Assembly (NCBI GenBank): GCA_019240375.1
Contig: JAFAYN010000531.1
Coordinates: forward strand, 1 to 12,154
From: Gemmatimonadota bacterium
GTDB lineage: Bacteria > Gemmatimonadota > Gemmatimonadetes > Longimicrobiales > Longimicrobiaceae
Length of the DNA stretch: 12,154 bases
Direction: 5' to 3'
Numbering within the stretch: position 1 is the first letter of the stretch; every line of letters begins with the position of its first letter. Positions 1 to 6,533 of this stretch are shown here, piece after piece. The notes beneath the pieces are model-generated. The model ran no database searches. It was not told the origin of the DNA and saw nothing but the letters and a program-made list of their open reading frames with translations. The translations under genes and the position numbers were made by a program.

Positions 1-119
1 GCCGGGATCAGGCTCTGGCCCCCGGCCAGGAGCTTCGCTTCCCAGCCGTGCTGCGTCAGCAGCTCGAGCGCTTCCTCCACGCTCCCGGGGCGGTGGTACT
101 CGAAGGGGGCGGGCTTCAT
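1..119 (-). CDS. Molybdenum hydroxylase FAD-binding (medium, CoxM-like) subunit, N-terminal fragment
   Basis: Partial gene running off the left edge; its first 39 residues are visible. The translation opens MKPAPFEYHRPGSVEEALELL and reaches AGGQSLIP, the FAD pyrophosphate-binding signature of the medium subunit of CO dehydrogenase/xanthine dehydrogenase-type enzymes. In that family this subunit passes electrons from the Fe-S subunit through FAD to an acceptor. The start ATG (117-119 on the plus strand, read in reverse) overlaps the stop of the CoxG-like gene in an ATGA arrangement, which implies translational coupling. It is the fourth gene of the minus-strand operon and completes the expected L/M/S trio. 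Without the rest of the gene, nothing can be said about its FAD domain or C-terminus. The identification rests on the N-terminal motif and the gene context and is firm for the family. Confidence 0.9.
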   Translation of the reverse strand, partial: MKPAPFEYHRPGSVEEALELLTQHGWEAKLLAGGQSLIP

Positions 120-589
120 GCGGGGGCGGCTTCCTGGTCCTCGGCAAGTCTCGTCTTCATCTCCCTGCTCAGCGCCTCCAGCCCCTGCTTGGTCATCATC
201 TTCGCCACCTGGTCCAGCAGGCGCTGCCCCACCCCGGCCACCTTGCCTCCCACCTGCAGGTCGGCGCGGTAGCGCATTCTCGTGCTCCCCGCCTCGTCCA
301 GCAGCTCCACCTTCGCGTTCCCCCTCGTGAAGCCCAGCGTGCCCTTGCTGTCCACCTGCATGGTGTAGCTCTCGGGGGGCGTGCGGTCGCTCAGCAGCAC
401 CGTCAGCGACCACTCGGCCGCGGTCACCGGGCCCACCCCGATGCGGATCACCCCCTCGTAGGCGCCGTCACCGGTGCTGGTCAGGTGCTTAGCGCCGGGC
501 ATCGCCTTCACCAGTACGTCCGGGTCCTGGAGCAGCGTCCACACGGTCTGGCGCGGGGCGGGAAAGGTGTACTCGCCGTCTACGATCAT
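116..589 (-). CDS. coxG: CoxG-like SRPBCC-family protein (CO dehydrogenase accessory protein G)
   Basis: A 157-residue protein opening MIVDGEYTFPAPRQTVWTLL, with DPDVLVKAMPGAK near residues 27-39. This is the typical start of the CoxG family, a START/SRPBCC fold with a hydrophobic cavity. CoxG proteins accompany aerobic CO dehydrogenases and related molybdenum hydroxylases and have been implicated in membrane attachment or quinone coupling of the enzyme. Here the C-terminus ends in a charged helix (KTRLAEDQEAAPA). No hydrophobic membrane anchor is seen, unlike the longer CoxG forms, so a soluble role is inferred. The start ATG overlaps the large-subunit stop (ATGA), and its own stop overlaps the start of the medium subunit. 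The position between the large and medium subunit genes is less common than a place at the operon end. Substrate or ligand is unknown. Confidence 0.9.
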   Translation of the reverse strand: MIVDGEYTFPAPRQTVWTLLQDPDVLVKAMPGAKHLTSTGDGAYEGVIRIGVGPVTAAEWSLTVLLSDRTPPESYTMQVDSKGTLGFTRGNAKVELLDEAGSTRMRYRADLQVGGKVAGVGQRLLDQVAKMMTKQGLEALSREMKTRLAEDQEAAPA

Positions 590-2946
590 GGGGCGGTGCC
601 TTGGGATGAGGGGGCGGGGGCTTCGCGCAGCAGCTCGAAGAGGCGGTTTGGGCTCAGGGGGATCTCGCGGATCTCGATGCTCAGGTCCGACAGCGCGTCC
701 TCCACCGCCTGCGCGAAGGCGGCGCCGGTGGGGATGCACCCGGCCTCGCCCACCCCCTTCAGCCCCAGCGGGTTCATGGGCGCGGGCGTCTCGCGGTGCG
801 CCATGCTCACCTCGGGCACGTCCAGCGCGGTGGGGAGGAGGTAGTCCATGAACGAGGCGTTCTGCAGCTGGCCGCTCTCGTCGTAGTGCAGCTTCTCGAA
901 GAAGGCGTTGCCGATCCCGTGCGCCACGCCGCCCTGCACCTGCCCCTCCACCAGCACGGGGTTGATCAGCTTGCCGCAGTCGTGCACCACCACGTAGCGG
1001 AGGAACTTCGCCATGGCGGTCTCGGCGTCCACCTCCACCACCACGGCGTGCACCCCGCTGGCAGTGCTCCCCCGGTCCGGTCCGAAGTAGGCGGTGGCCT
1101 CCAGCCCCGGCTCGGTCCCGGGCGACACCCCGCCGCGCAGCGGGTTGGCACGCATCGCCAGCTCGCCGTAGGGGAGGGAGCGCTGCGGCTCGGCACGGAC
1201 ACGCGCGTGGCCGTCCCACAGCTCCACCTCGCCCTCGGGCACGTTCAGCACGCGGGCGGCCACGCCCAGCACCTTGGCGCGCACCGCCTGCGCGGCGGCG
1301 TGGCAGGCGCTCCCGGCCACCACCGCGCCGCGGCTGGCGAAGGTCCCGGTCCCCCAGTTGAACTCGCGGGTGTCGCCGGTCACCACCCCCACGCGGGCCA
1401 CGTCCACGTCCAGCGCCTCGGCCACGATCTGCGCGAAGGCGGTGTAGTGCCCCTGGCCCTGCGTCCCCAGCCCGGTCGCCACGCGCACCCGGCCGCTCGG
1501 CTCGATGGTGACGCGTGCCCCCTCGTACGGCCCGATCCCGGTCCCTTCCACGTACGAGACGACGCCCACCCCCAGCCGGCGCCCCTCCTCCCGCGCCCTC
1601 CGCTTCTCCTCCGGGAAGCCCTCCCAGCGGATCAATTCCAGCGCCTTTTCCAGCGCCGGGCGGTAGTTGCCGCTGTCGTACACCAGCGGCTGGAAGTCCT
1701 GGAAGAGGATCTTGTGGTCGTGGGGGAAGTCGTCCTGCACCAGGTAGTTGACGCGGCGGATCTCCGCGGCGTCCATCCCCAGCTCCCGCGCGGCGAAGTC
1801 CAGCAGCCGCTCCATCACGAACACCCCGTGCTGCCGCCCCGCGCCGCGCACCGGGGTCACGGTGGTCCGGTTGGTGAACACCGCCCGGAATTCCGCGTCG
1901 TAGGCGGGGACGTCGTACGGGCCCAGCAGGGTGCACTGGCTGTTGATGGGGACGGTCAGCCCGTACGGGTCGTAGGCGCCGGTGTCGTGCAAAAAGGAAT
2001 CGCGCACCCCCAGGATCCGCCCGTCGCGCGACAGGGCGATCTCCGCGTCGTGCACCTGGCCGCGCTCCTGGGTGGTGGCGAAGAAGTTCTCCTGGCGGTC
2101 CTCCGTCCACTTCACCGGGCGCCCCAGCCGCATCGCCGCCCAGGGAACCAGCACCTCCTCCGGGTAGAACATCATGATCTTGGGGCCGAAGCCGCCGCCC
2201 ACGAAGGGCGCCACCACCCGCACCTGCGACTGCATCAGCCCCAGCATCCCCGCCAGCCCGTTGCGGATGGGGATGGGGGCCTGGGTGGTGTCCCAGATGG
2301 TCAGCTCCTGCGCCTGCCCATCCCAGCGCGCGGCCACGGCCCGGTTCTCGATCGCCGCCGAGGCACCGCGGTCGTAGTGGAAGCGGCGCGAGAGCACCAG
2401 GTCCGCCCGCGACTTCGCCTCCTCGTAGTCGCCGTGGCGCTGCACCACGTGCGCGGCCAGGTTGGTGCCAAGCTGCGGGTGGATGACCGGGGCGTCCGGC
2501 TCCAGCGCGCGCTCCAGGTCGGTCACCGGCTCCAGCGGCTCGGCGTCCACCACCACGTCGGCCAGCGCGTCCTCGGCCAGGTAGCGGCTCTCGGCGACCA
2601 CCATGGCGATCGGCTCGCCCACGTGCCGGAGCCGGTCCTTCGCCAGGGGGACCTGCGTCGCCAGGTTGAAGACGATCCCGTCGATGGGCGGCGGCGGCAC
2701 CAGCAGGGGGCCGGGTTGCCAGTAGTCGCCCAGGTCCTCGGCGGTGTACACGGCCACCACGCCGGGGCGGGCGCGGGCGGCGGAGGCGTCCACGCCGCGC
2801 AGCACGGCGTGCGCGTGGTCGCTGCGCACGAAGGCCACGTGCAGCATCCCCTCCAGCCGCACGTCGTCCACGAACAGGGCGTGGCCGGTGAGCAGGCGCT
2901 GGTCTTCGTTGCGGGTGACCCACTCCCCCACGTAGCGGCGGCTCAC
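586..2946 (-). CDS. Molybdopterin-binding large subunit, CO/xanthine dehydrogenase superfamily (CoxL-like)
   Basis: A 786-residue catalytic subunit that should bind the Mo-molybdopterin cofactor and hydroxylate or oxidise a small substrate. Visible landmarks are the N-terminal RRYVGEWVTRNED and LFVDDV (about 3-30), LRHVGEPIAMVVAE (106-119), the glycine-rich GGGFGPK (250-256), the active-site loop VRGAGR (366-371), the cofactor-binding GLGTQGQGH (492-500) and GLKGVGEAG with the catalytic glutamate at 734. True CO dehydrogenases (form I) carry AYXCSFR at the active-site loop. Here there is no cysteine, so the protein resembles the form II/general hydroxylase group (AYRGAGR), but with valine in place of the usual tyrosine. 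The start is GTG at 2946, which overlaps the small-subunit stop as GTGA. The length is normal for the family. The substrate cannot be named from sequence; CO, an aldehyde, or an N-heterocycle or purine are all open. Confidence 0.93.
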   Translation of the reverse strand: MSRRYVGEWVTRNEDQRLLTGHALFVDDVRLEGMLHVAFVRSDHAHAVLRGVDASAARARPGVVAVYTAEDLGDYWQPGPLLVPPPPIDGIVFNLATQVPLAKDRLRHVGEPIAMVVAESRYLAEDALADVVVDAEPLEPVTDLERALEPDAPVIHPQLGTNLAAHVVQRHGDYEEAKSRADLVLSRRFHYDRGASAAIENRAVAARWDGQAQELTIWDTTQAPIPIRNGLAGMLGLMQSQVRVVAPFVGGGFGPKIMMFYPEEVLVPWAAMRLGRPVKWTEDRQENFFATTQERGQVHDAEIALSRDGRILGVRDSFLHDTGAYDPYGLTVPINSQCTLLGPYDVPAYDAEFRAVFTNRTTVTPVRGAGRQHGVFVMERLLDFAARELGMDAAEIRRVNYLVQDDFPHDHKILFQDFQPLVYDSGNYRPALEKALELIRWEGFPEEKRRAREEGRRLGVGVVSYVEGTGIGPYEGARVTIEPSGRVRVATGLGTQGQGHYTAFAQIVAEALDVDVARVGVVTGDTREFNWGTGTFASRGAVVAGSACHAAAQAVRAKVLGVAARVLNVPEGEVELWDGHARVRAEPQRSLPYGELAMRANPLRGGVSPGTEPGLEATAYFGPDRGSTASGVHAVVVEVDAETAMAKFLRYVVVHDCGKLINPVLVEGQVQGGVAHGIGNAFFEKLHYDESGQLQNASFMDYLLPTALDVPEVSMAHRETPAPMNPLGLKGVGEAGCIPTGAAFAQAVEDALSDLSIEIREIPLSPNRLFELLREAPAPSSQGTAP

Positions 2947-3503
2947 CGGGCCTCCAGGGCCGCTGCCTCCGGCGCCTCCACCGGGTCGATCGTCTCGCCG
3001 GTGGACATCGGGACCTCCGCGCGCCCCGCGGCCCGGTCGGCGGCCAGGCGGACGGCGTGCACGATGTTGGCGTAGCCGGTGCAGCGGCACAGGTTGCCGG
3101 AGATGGCCTCGCGGATGGTGTGCTCGTCGGGGTCGGGGTTCTCGGCCAGGAAGGGGACCAGCGTCATCAGGAACCCCGGCGTGCAGAAGCCGCACTGCAG
3201 CCCGTGCGCGTCGCGAAAGGCTTCCTGCAGCGGGTGGAGGGCGCCGTCGCGGGGGGCCAGCCCCTCCACGGTCGCCACCTCGCGCCCGTCCGCCTGTACG
3301 GCGAACACCAGGCACGAGCGCACCGCTTCGCCGTCCATCAGCACGGTGCACGCGCCGCAGACGCCGTGCTCGCACCCCACGTGGGTGCCGGTGAGCCCCA
3401 GGTCGTGCCGAAGGAAGTCGCTGAGGAGGAGGCGCGGCTCCACCGCGCGCCGGTGGGAGGTGCCGTTGACGAGGACGGAAACTTCGGTGGGGAGTGCTGT
3501 CAC
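2943..3503 (-). CDS. [2Fe-2S] small subunit of molybdenum hydroxylase (CoxS-like)
   Basis: Electron-transfer subunit carrying two [2Fe-2S] clusters. With a GTG start at 3503 it has 186 residues. The plant-ferredoxin-type site uses C44, C49, C52 and C64 (CEHGVCGAC...C), and the second, four-helix-bundle cluster uses C104, C107, C139 and C141 (CGFC...CRC), followed by TGY. Both are complete. The C-terminal 20 or so residues are Ala/Glu-rich and dispensable-looking. A longer reading from GTG 3542 is open, but the start at 3503 places the beta-grasp domain near the N-terminus, as in homologues, and has a GGGAAAG stretch about 7 bases upstream as a weak ribosome site. It is the first gene of the minus operon, and its stop overlaps the large-subunit start. 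It should relay electrons from the Mo site to the FAD of the medium subunit. Confidence 0.92.
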   Translation of the reverse strand: MTALPTEVSVLVNGTSHRRAVEPRLLLSDFLRHDLGLTGTHVGCEHGVCGACTVLMDGEAVRSCLVFAVQADGREVATVEGLAPRDGALHPLQEAFRDAHGLQCGFCTPGFLMTLVPFLAENPDPDEHTIREAISGNLCRCTGYANIVHAVRLAADRAAGRAEVPMSTGETIDPVEAPEAAALEAR

Positions 3504-3601
3504 GGTGCCGCTTTCCCGGAGGGGAGGAAAGGCATGCCGCACGGACCCGCGGAAGGGATGCGGGGCGGCGGCGGGGCGAGTCCGCAGAGGTAGCTTTCGT
3601 T

Positions 3602-3630
3602 ACATTAGCGCGCACCGCCTGGCGCGACAA
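3602..3630 (-). promoter_or_regulatory. Candidate sigma70-type promoter of the molybdenum hydroxylase operon
   Basis: On the minus strand, TTGTCG (plus positions 3625-3630) and TAATGT (3602-3607) are separated by exactly 17 bases, giving a start near 3595 and a leader of about 90 bases before the small-subunit GTG at 3503. The -35 matches consensus at 4 of 6 positions and the -10 at 3 of 6. It lies in the 226-base divergent gap shared with the HAD gene. Support is by pattern and location only. Confidence 0.4.
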
Positions 3631-3649
3631 GCCCGCGCCGCTCCTTGCC

Positions 3650-3671
3650 CCTCGGCGCGCGGCCGCCGAGG
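3650..3671. other. Short perfect inverted repeat in the divergent intergenic region
   Basis: CCTCGGC and GCCGAGG form a 7-base-pair stem with an 8-base GC-rich loop. It sits upstream of both the minus-strand operon promoter and the HAD gene start at 3730. It could be an operator or an mRNA leader hairpin for the HAD gene, but in DNA this GC-rich a 7-bp palindrome can occur by chance. The rest of the 3504-3729 gap shows no gene and no clear forward promoter. Confidence 0.25.
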
Positions 3672-3729
3672 TTTCGGGCTCGCCACGCACGGCGCGCGAG
3701 CAAACAAACGACACCCGACGGAGCCCTCC

Positions 3730-4413
3730 GTGAAAGCCATCCTTTTCGACGCGGGAAACACCCTGGTCTGGCTCGACCACCCCTTCATCGTGCGGCTCCT
3801 GCGCGAGCACGGGGTGGAGTCGAGCGAGGAGGAGATCGTCGCCGCCGAGTACGGCGCCAAGCGCCTGCTCGACGAGATGATCCGCAGGGGCGAGGTGGGG
3901 ACCGACGAAACCCGGGGCAGGGTCTTCTTCCAGGAGATCTTCCGGCAGATCGGGATGGACGATGCCCTCTTCCCCTCCGTGGCCAAGCGGCTGTACGCCC
4001 GCCACGCCGAGCGCAACCTGTGGGGGAACGTCCGCGAGCGCACCGCCGAGGCGCTGGAGGAGCTGCGCGGGCGCGGCTACCGGCTGGGCGTCATCTCCAA
4101 CGCCGACGGGCGGGTGGACGCACTGCTGGAGTCGGTGGGGCTCCGCTCCTACTTCGACTTCGTGATCGACTCCGCGGTGGTGGGCGTCGAGAAGCCGGAC
4201 CCGCGCATCTTCCGCATGGCGCTGGACAGGATGGGCGTGGAGCCGGAGGAGGCGCTGTACGTGGGCGACATCTACGAGATCGACGTGGTGGGGGCGCGCG
4301 GGGCGGGGATGCGCGCGGTGCTGGTCGACCCGCTCGGCCGCTGGACCGAGCTGGACTGCGACCGGATCGCCGCGGTGAGCGAGCTGCCGGAGTGGCTGGA
4401 GGGGAACAGATGA
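3730..4413 (+). CDS. HAD-superfamily hydrolase (subfamily IA type)
   Basis: A 227-residue cytoplasmic protein of the haloacid dehalogenase superfamily, most likely a phosphatase of a small phosphometabolite. Motif I is FDAGNTL with the nucleophile D7, motif II is VISNADG with S123, motif III lysine is K155 in EKPDP, and motif IV is VGDIYEID with D180 and D185. A helical cap domain occupies about residues 15-100, as in subfamily IA. The second aspartate of the usual DxD motif is glycine (DAG), a variant also seen in HDHD3-like and other HAD members; it may change the chemistry or lower phosphatase activity. The start is GTG 3730, with GGAG at 3720-3723. Upstream in-frame sequence lacks HAD features. 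The gene is divergent from the hydroxylase operon, and no functional link is evident. The substrate is unknown. Confidence 0.9.
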   Translation: MKAILFDAGNTLVWLDHPFIVRLLREHGVESSEEEIVAAEYGAKRLLDEMIRRGEVGTDETRGRVFFQEIFRQIGMDDALFPSVAKRLYARHAERNLWGNVRERTAEALEELRGRGYRLGVISNADGRVDALLESVGLRSYFDFVIDSAVVGVEKPDPRIFRMALDRMGVEPEEALYVGDIYEIDVVGARGAGMRAVLVDPLGRWTELDCDRIAAVSELPEWLEGNR

Positions 4414-4427
4414 TTGCGCTCCTTTGG

Positions 4428-4446
4428 ATTTAATTGTTGATTAAAT
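4428..4446. repeat. AT-rich perfect inverted repeat upstream of the lipoprotein gene
   Basis: ATTTAAT and ATTAAAT flank a 5-base spacer, giving a 7+7 perfect inverted repeat in an AT-rich islet just after the HAD stop, in otherwise very GC-rich DNA. It is about 100 bases upstream of the lipoprotein start. A regulator-binding site or promoter region is plausible, but no well-spaced -35/-10 pair was found here. In the same leader (4474-4492) GCCGGC is repeated inversely around a 7-base loop, forming a small hairpin. Confidence 0.35.
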
Positions 4447-4545
4447 GGCGTGAATCATGCGTGTGGATCGGGGGCCGGCAGGATTCGCCGGCTTCCACCG
4501 TGGCCGCGAAGTCTCGTGGCACACACCCGCCCCCTGGAGGTACGT

Positions 4546-5064
4546 ATGATCTCCATCCTCAAGCGCTCGTCCCGCTCCCTGCTCGTCCTGGCGGCCCTGA
4601 CCGCGGCCGCCGCCTGCTCGGACACCGGCGGCATCGTCGACCCGAGCGGAGCCGCCTCGACCACCAAGACCAGCACGCCGCCTCCTGGTGGGACAGCCAC
4701 CTCGTACATCTGTGGGTCCCTTTACAGCTCGAGCTACATCATCTCGCCGTACTGCACGGGGGGGCCGTTCGGCGGGTTCCAGAGCACGTCGGGGACGGGG
4801 TACCAGAGCAACATCACCATCCAGTTCAGCAGTCCAGTCAGCTACGTGTCCATCTCGGCCCTGGATCCCGATTACTCCGGGAACTACATGGTCGCCTACG
4901 ACGCCTACGGGAACTGGCTCGGACAGGTGTCTTTCCAGGGTGACAACAGCCCGGGCAACTTCACCTCCGACACGCGTTCGATCTCGGCCTCCGGGATCAA
5001 GTCGGTCGTCCTGGTCCCCGACCCGCTGGACTATGTAGCGTACGACAACCTCTACGCCTACTAA
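4546..5064 (+). CDS. Small secreted lipoprotein of unknown function
   Basis: A 172-residue protein, not recognised as a named family. It begins with a basic n-region (KRSSR) and a hydrophobic stretch, then LTAAAAC, which looks like a lipobox with C24 as the lipidated residue. A Thr/Ser/Pro-rich linker (about 32-50) follows, then a Ser/Tyr/Gly-rich domain with two further cysteines (C56, C70). The C-terminal half alternates hydrophobic and polar residues (ITIQFSSPVSYVSISALDP, then MVAYDAYGNWLGQVSF) and ends in YDNLYAY, which suggests a beta-sandwich or jelly-roll like those of many surface proteins; this is inference. The start ATG has a strong GGAGG at 4536-4540, five bases upstream. Its own terminator follows, so it is probably monocistronic. 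It likely sits on the periplasmic or outer surface. An upstream in-frame extension from 4450 lacks a ribosome site and would bury the signal peptide. Confidence 0.8.
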   Translation: MISILKRSSRSLLVLAALTAAAACSDTGGIVDPSGAASTTKTSTPPPGGTATSYICGSLYSSSYIISPYCTGGPFGGFQSTSGTGYQSNITIQFSSPVSYVSISALDPDYSGNYMVAYDAYGNWLGQVSFQGDNSPGNFTSDTRSISASGIKSVVLVPDPLDYVAYDNLYAY

Positions 5065-5085
5065 GCAGAAGCCCGTGCCGGACCG

Positions 5086-5125
5086 GAGGGGCGCATCGCC
5101 GCGGGCGGTGCGCCCCTCTTCTTTT
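5086..5125 (+). terminator. Intrinsic terminator after the lipoprotein gene
   Basis: GAGGGGCGCA (5086-5095) pairs perfectly with TGCGCCCCTC (5109-5118). The pairing continues inward by five more pairs, including one G-T wobble, leaving a 3-base loop. The stem is followed directly by TTCTTTT. It lies 22 bases after the lipoprotein stop. Confidence 0.85.
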
Positions 5126-5141
5126 CCCCGCGGCGTCGCTC

Positions 5142-5170
5142 TTGCCGGTGCGTGCCGGAGGCGATATCAC
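5142..5170 (+). promoter_or_regulatory. Candidate sigma70-type promoter of the methyltransferase gene
   Basis: TTGCCG (5142-5147) and TATCAC (5165-5170) are separated by 17 bases, each matching consensus at 4 of 6 positions. It directly follows the upstream terminator. Transcription would begin near 5177, giving a leader of about 46 bases to the GTG at 5223. This argues against using the TTG at 5142 as a start codon. Confidence 0.5.
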
Positions 5171-5222
5171 CAGGCGCGCTCCCGTGCCGTCGCGCGTCTC
5201 CGTCCCCGCTTCCCACAGGCCC

Positions 5223-5993
5223 GTGCCAGCGTACGATCCCGAGTCCACCCCCGAGTGGTGGCGAGACTACTTCGACCGCGAGTTCGTCCGCATCTACCGC
5301 GACTTCCTCACCCCTGAGCGCACCACGCGCGAGGTGGAGGGGATCACGGAGATCCTCGCGCTTCCCGATGGCGCCCGCGTCCTGGACCTGGCGTGCGGGT
5401 GGGGACGCCACTCCATCGAGCTGGCGCGGGCCGGGTACCGGGTGACCGGGCTCGACTTCTCCCCCACGCTCCTGGCGCGCGCCCGGAAGCGGGCGGAGGC
5501 CGCGGGGGTGGAGGTGGAGTGGGTCCGCGCCGACATGCGCGAGGTGGGGCGCGCGGCCGAGTTCGACGCGGTGCTCTCCCTGTCCTCCTCGCTCGGCTAC
5601 TTCCTGGACGACGAGGAGGACCTGCGCGTGCTGCGCGGCGCGCGCGAAGCGCTCCGCCCCGGCGGGCTCTTCCTGATGGAGACCATGCACCGCGACCACA
5701 TCGTGGGCGACTACGCCGATCGCGACTGGTGGGAGACCGCCGACGGCGCGACGGTCTGGGTGGAGCGGGAGTTCGACGCGGTGGAGGGGATCAGCCGCGA
5801 GTGGCTGCGCTGGCGCCGCGGCGAGGAGACCGGCGAGAAGACCCACGCCCTGCGCATCCGCAGCGCCACCGAGTGGGACGCGCTCCTGCGCCGGGCCGGT
5901 CTGGAGCCGGTGGAGTGGTACGGCGACTGGGAACTGGCCCCCTTCCTCCACACCTCCGAGGTTCTGGTGGTGGTGGCCCGGCGAGGGGATTGA
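5223..5993 (+). CDS. Class I SAM-dependent methyltransferase
   Basis: A 256-residue protein with a Rossmann-type methyltransferase core. Motif I is VLDLACGWGRHSIELA (about 53-68), the acidic residue at the end of strand 2 is D78 in GLDFS, a post-motif aspartate lies in VRADM, and the motif IV region is FDAVLSLSSSLGYF. LRPGGLFLMET follows. The N-terminus (AYDPESTPEWWRDYFDREFVRIY) is an aromatic-rich lid segment. The fold and SAM binding are clear, but the methyl acceptor is not identifiable; small molecule is likelier than nucleic acid because no RNA/DNA-binding extension is present. GTG 5223 is preferred because the residues before it are low-complexity and overlap a likely promoter. No strong Shine-Dalgarno sequence is seen. 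Preceded by a terminator and followed by a separate promoter, it appears monocistronic. Confidence 0.88.
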   Translation: MPAYDPESTPEWWRDYFDREFVRIYRDFLTPERTTREVEGITEILALPDGARVLDLACGWGRHSIELARAGYRVTGLDFSPTLLARARKRAEAAGVEVEWVRADMREVGRAAEFDAVLSLSSSLGYFLDDEEDLRVLRGAREALRPGGLFLMETMHRDHIVGDYADRDWWETADGATVWVEREFDAVEGISREWLRWRRGEETGEKTHALRIRSATEWDALLRRAGLEPVEWYGDWELAPFLHTSEVLVVVARRGD

Positions 5994-6009
5994 CGGCGCG
6001 GCACCTCGC

Positions 6010-6038
6010 TTGCCGCTCCCCCAACGCCCGAGTAAGTT
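6010..6038 (+). promoter_or_regulatory. Candidate promoter of the cobalamin/carboxylase operon
   Basis: TTGCCG (6010-6015), a 17-base spacer and TAAGTT (6033-6038), followed by an AT-richer TA. The -35 is identical to the one proposed for the methyltransferase gene and the spacing is the same. It lies 66 bases upstream of the ATG at 6105. The -10 is weak (3 of 6), so the call rests on spacing, repetition of the -35 and its place at the head of an operon. Confidence 0.45.
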
Positions 6039-6104
6039 TAGCCGTTTCCCGCCGGAGCGCGGGGAGCACCGAACCCGTTTTCATTCCTTTCGATCCATCG
6101 CACG

Positions 6105-6533
6105 ATGCCTGAACGGAAGATCCGCGTCCTGGTCGCCAAGCCGGGGCTCGATGGCCACGACCGAGGCGCCAAGGTGATCGCGGCCGCCCTGCGCGACGCC
6201 GGGATGGAGGTGATCTACACCGGCCTGCACCAGACGCCGGAGATGATCGTCGCCGCCGCCATCCAGGAGGACGTCGACGTGGTGGCGATGTCGATCCTGT
6301 CCGGGGCGCACATGACGCTCTTCCCCCGGGTCAACGAGATGCTCCGGGAAGAGGGCGCCGACCACGTGCTCCTGACCGGCGGGGGGATCATTCCCGAGGA
6401 GGACATGGCCGAGCTGGAGGGGCAGGGGATCGGCAAGCTCTTCGGGCCGGGGACCCCCACCTCGGCGGCGGTGGAGTACATCCGCACCTGGTTCGCCGAG
6501 AACGGCCGCGACCGCGAGACGGCGCAGTCGTGA
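6105..6533 (+). CDS. Stand-alone cobalamin (B12)-binding protein, methylmalonyl-CoA mutase C-terminal domain type
   Basis: A 142-residue single-domain protein matching the B12-binding domain of methylmalonyl-CoA mutase-like enzymes. [16 protein letters not shown] contains the DxHxxG signature (D16, H18, G21), whose histidine replaces the lower axial ligand of cobalamin. SILSGAH (63-69) and the glycine-rich TGGG (91-94) complete the Rossmann-type site. In split mutases (archaeal methylmalonyl-CoA mutase, isobutyryl-CoA mutase and relatives) such a small subunit pairs with a separate TIM-barrel catalytic subunit, which is not in this window. There is no DNA-binding domain, so a CarH-like regulator is unlikely. 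The start is ATG 6105 with no visible Shine-Dalgarno sequence. Its stop overlaps the next gene's GTG by four bases (GTGA), which implies co-translation with the carboxyltransferase. The exact mutase partner and substrate are unknown. Confidence 0.92.
   Translation: MPERKIRVLVAKPGLDGHDRGAKVIAAALRDAGMEVIYTGLHQTPEMIVAAAIQEDVDVVAMSILSGAHMTLFPRVNEMLREEGADHVLLTGGGIIPEEDMAELEGQGIGKLFGPGTPTSAAVEYIRTWFAENGRDRETAQS

Noticed and set aside
116..2923. Very long open frame on the minus strand, out of frame with the large subunit over most of its length
   Set aside because: Only its last part (from the ATG at 589) is a real gene, the CoxG-like protein. The upstream part is Arg/Gly/Ala-rich shadow sequence overlying the large-subunit gene.
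586..2946. Annotation as a true form I CO dehydrogenase large subunit
   Set aside because: The AYXCSFR cysteine loop is absent; the sequence at that place is VRGAGR.
796..3075. 759-codon open frame on the plus strand
   Set aside because: It is antisense to the large-subunit gene with biased His/Val/Gly composition and no recognisable motif.
3504..3542. N-terminal extension of the [2Fe-2S] subunit from GTG 3542
   Set aside because: It adds 13 residues not typical of the family and has no ribosome site; GTG 3503 fits homologues better.
4420..4446. Intrinsic terminator after the HAD gene
   Set aside because: The inverted repeat is A/T only, giving a weak stem, and has no T-run after it.
6105..6533. 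Possible CarH-type B12 photoreceptor or regulator
   Set aside because: There is no DNA-binding domain, and the sequence and neighbours match the mutase B12 subunit.
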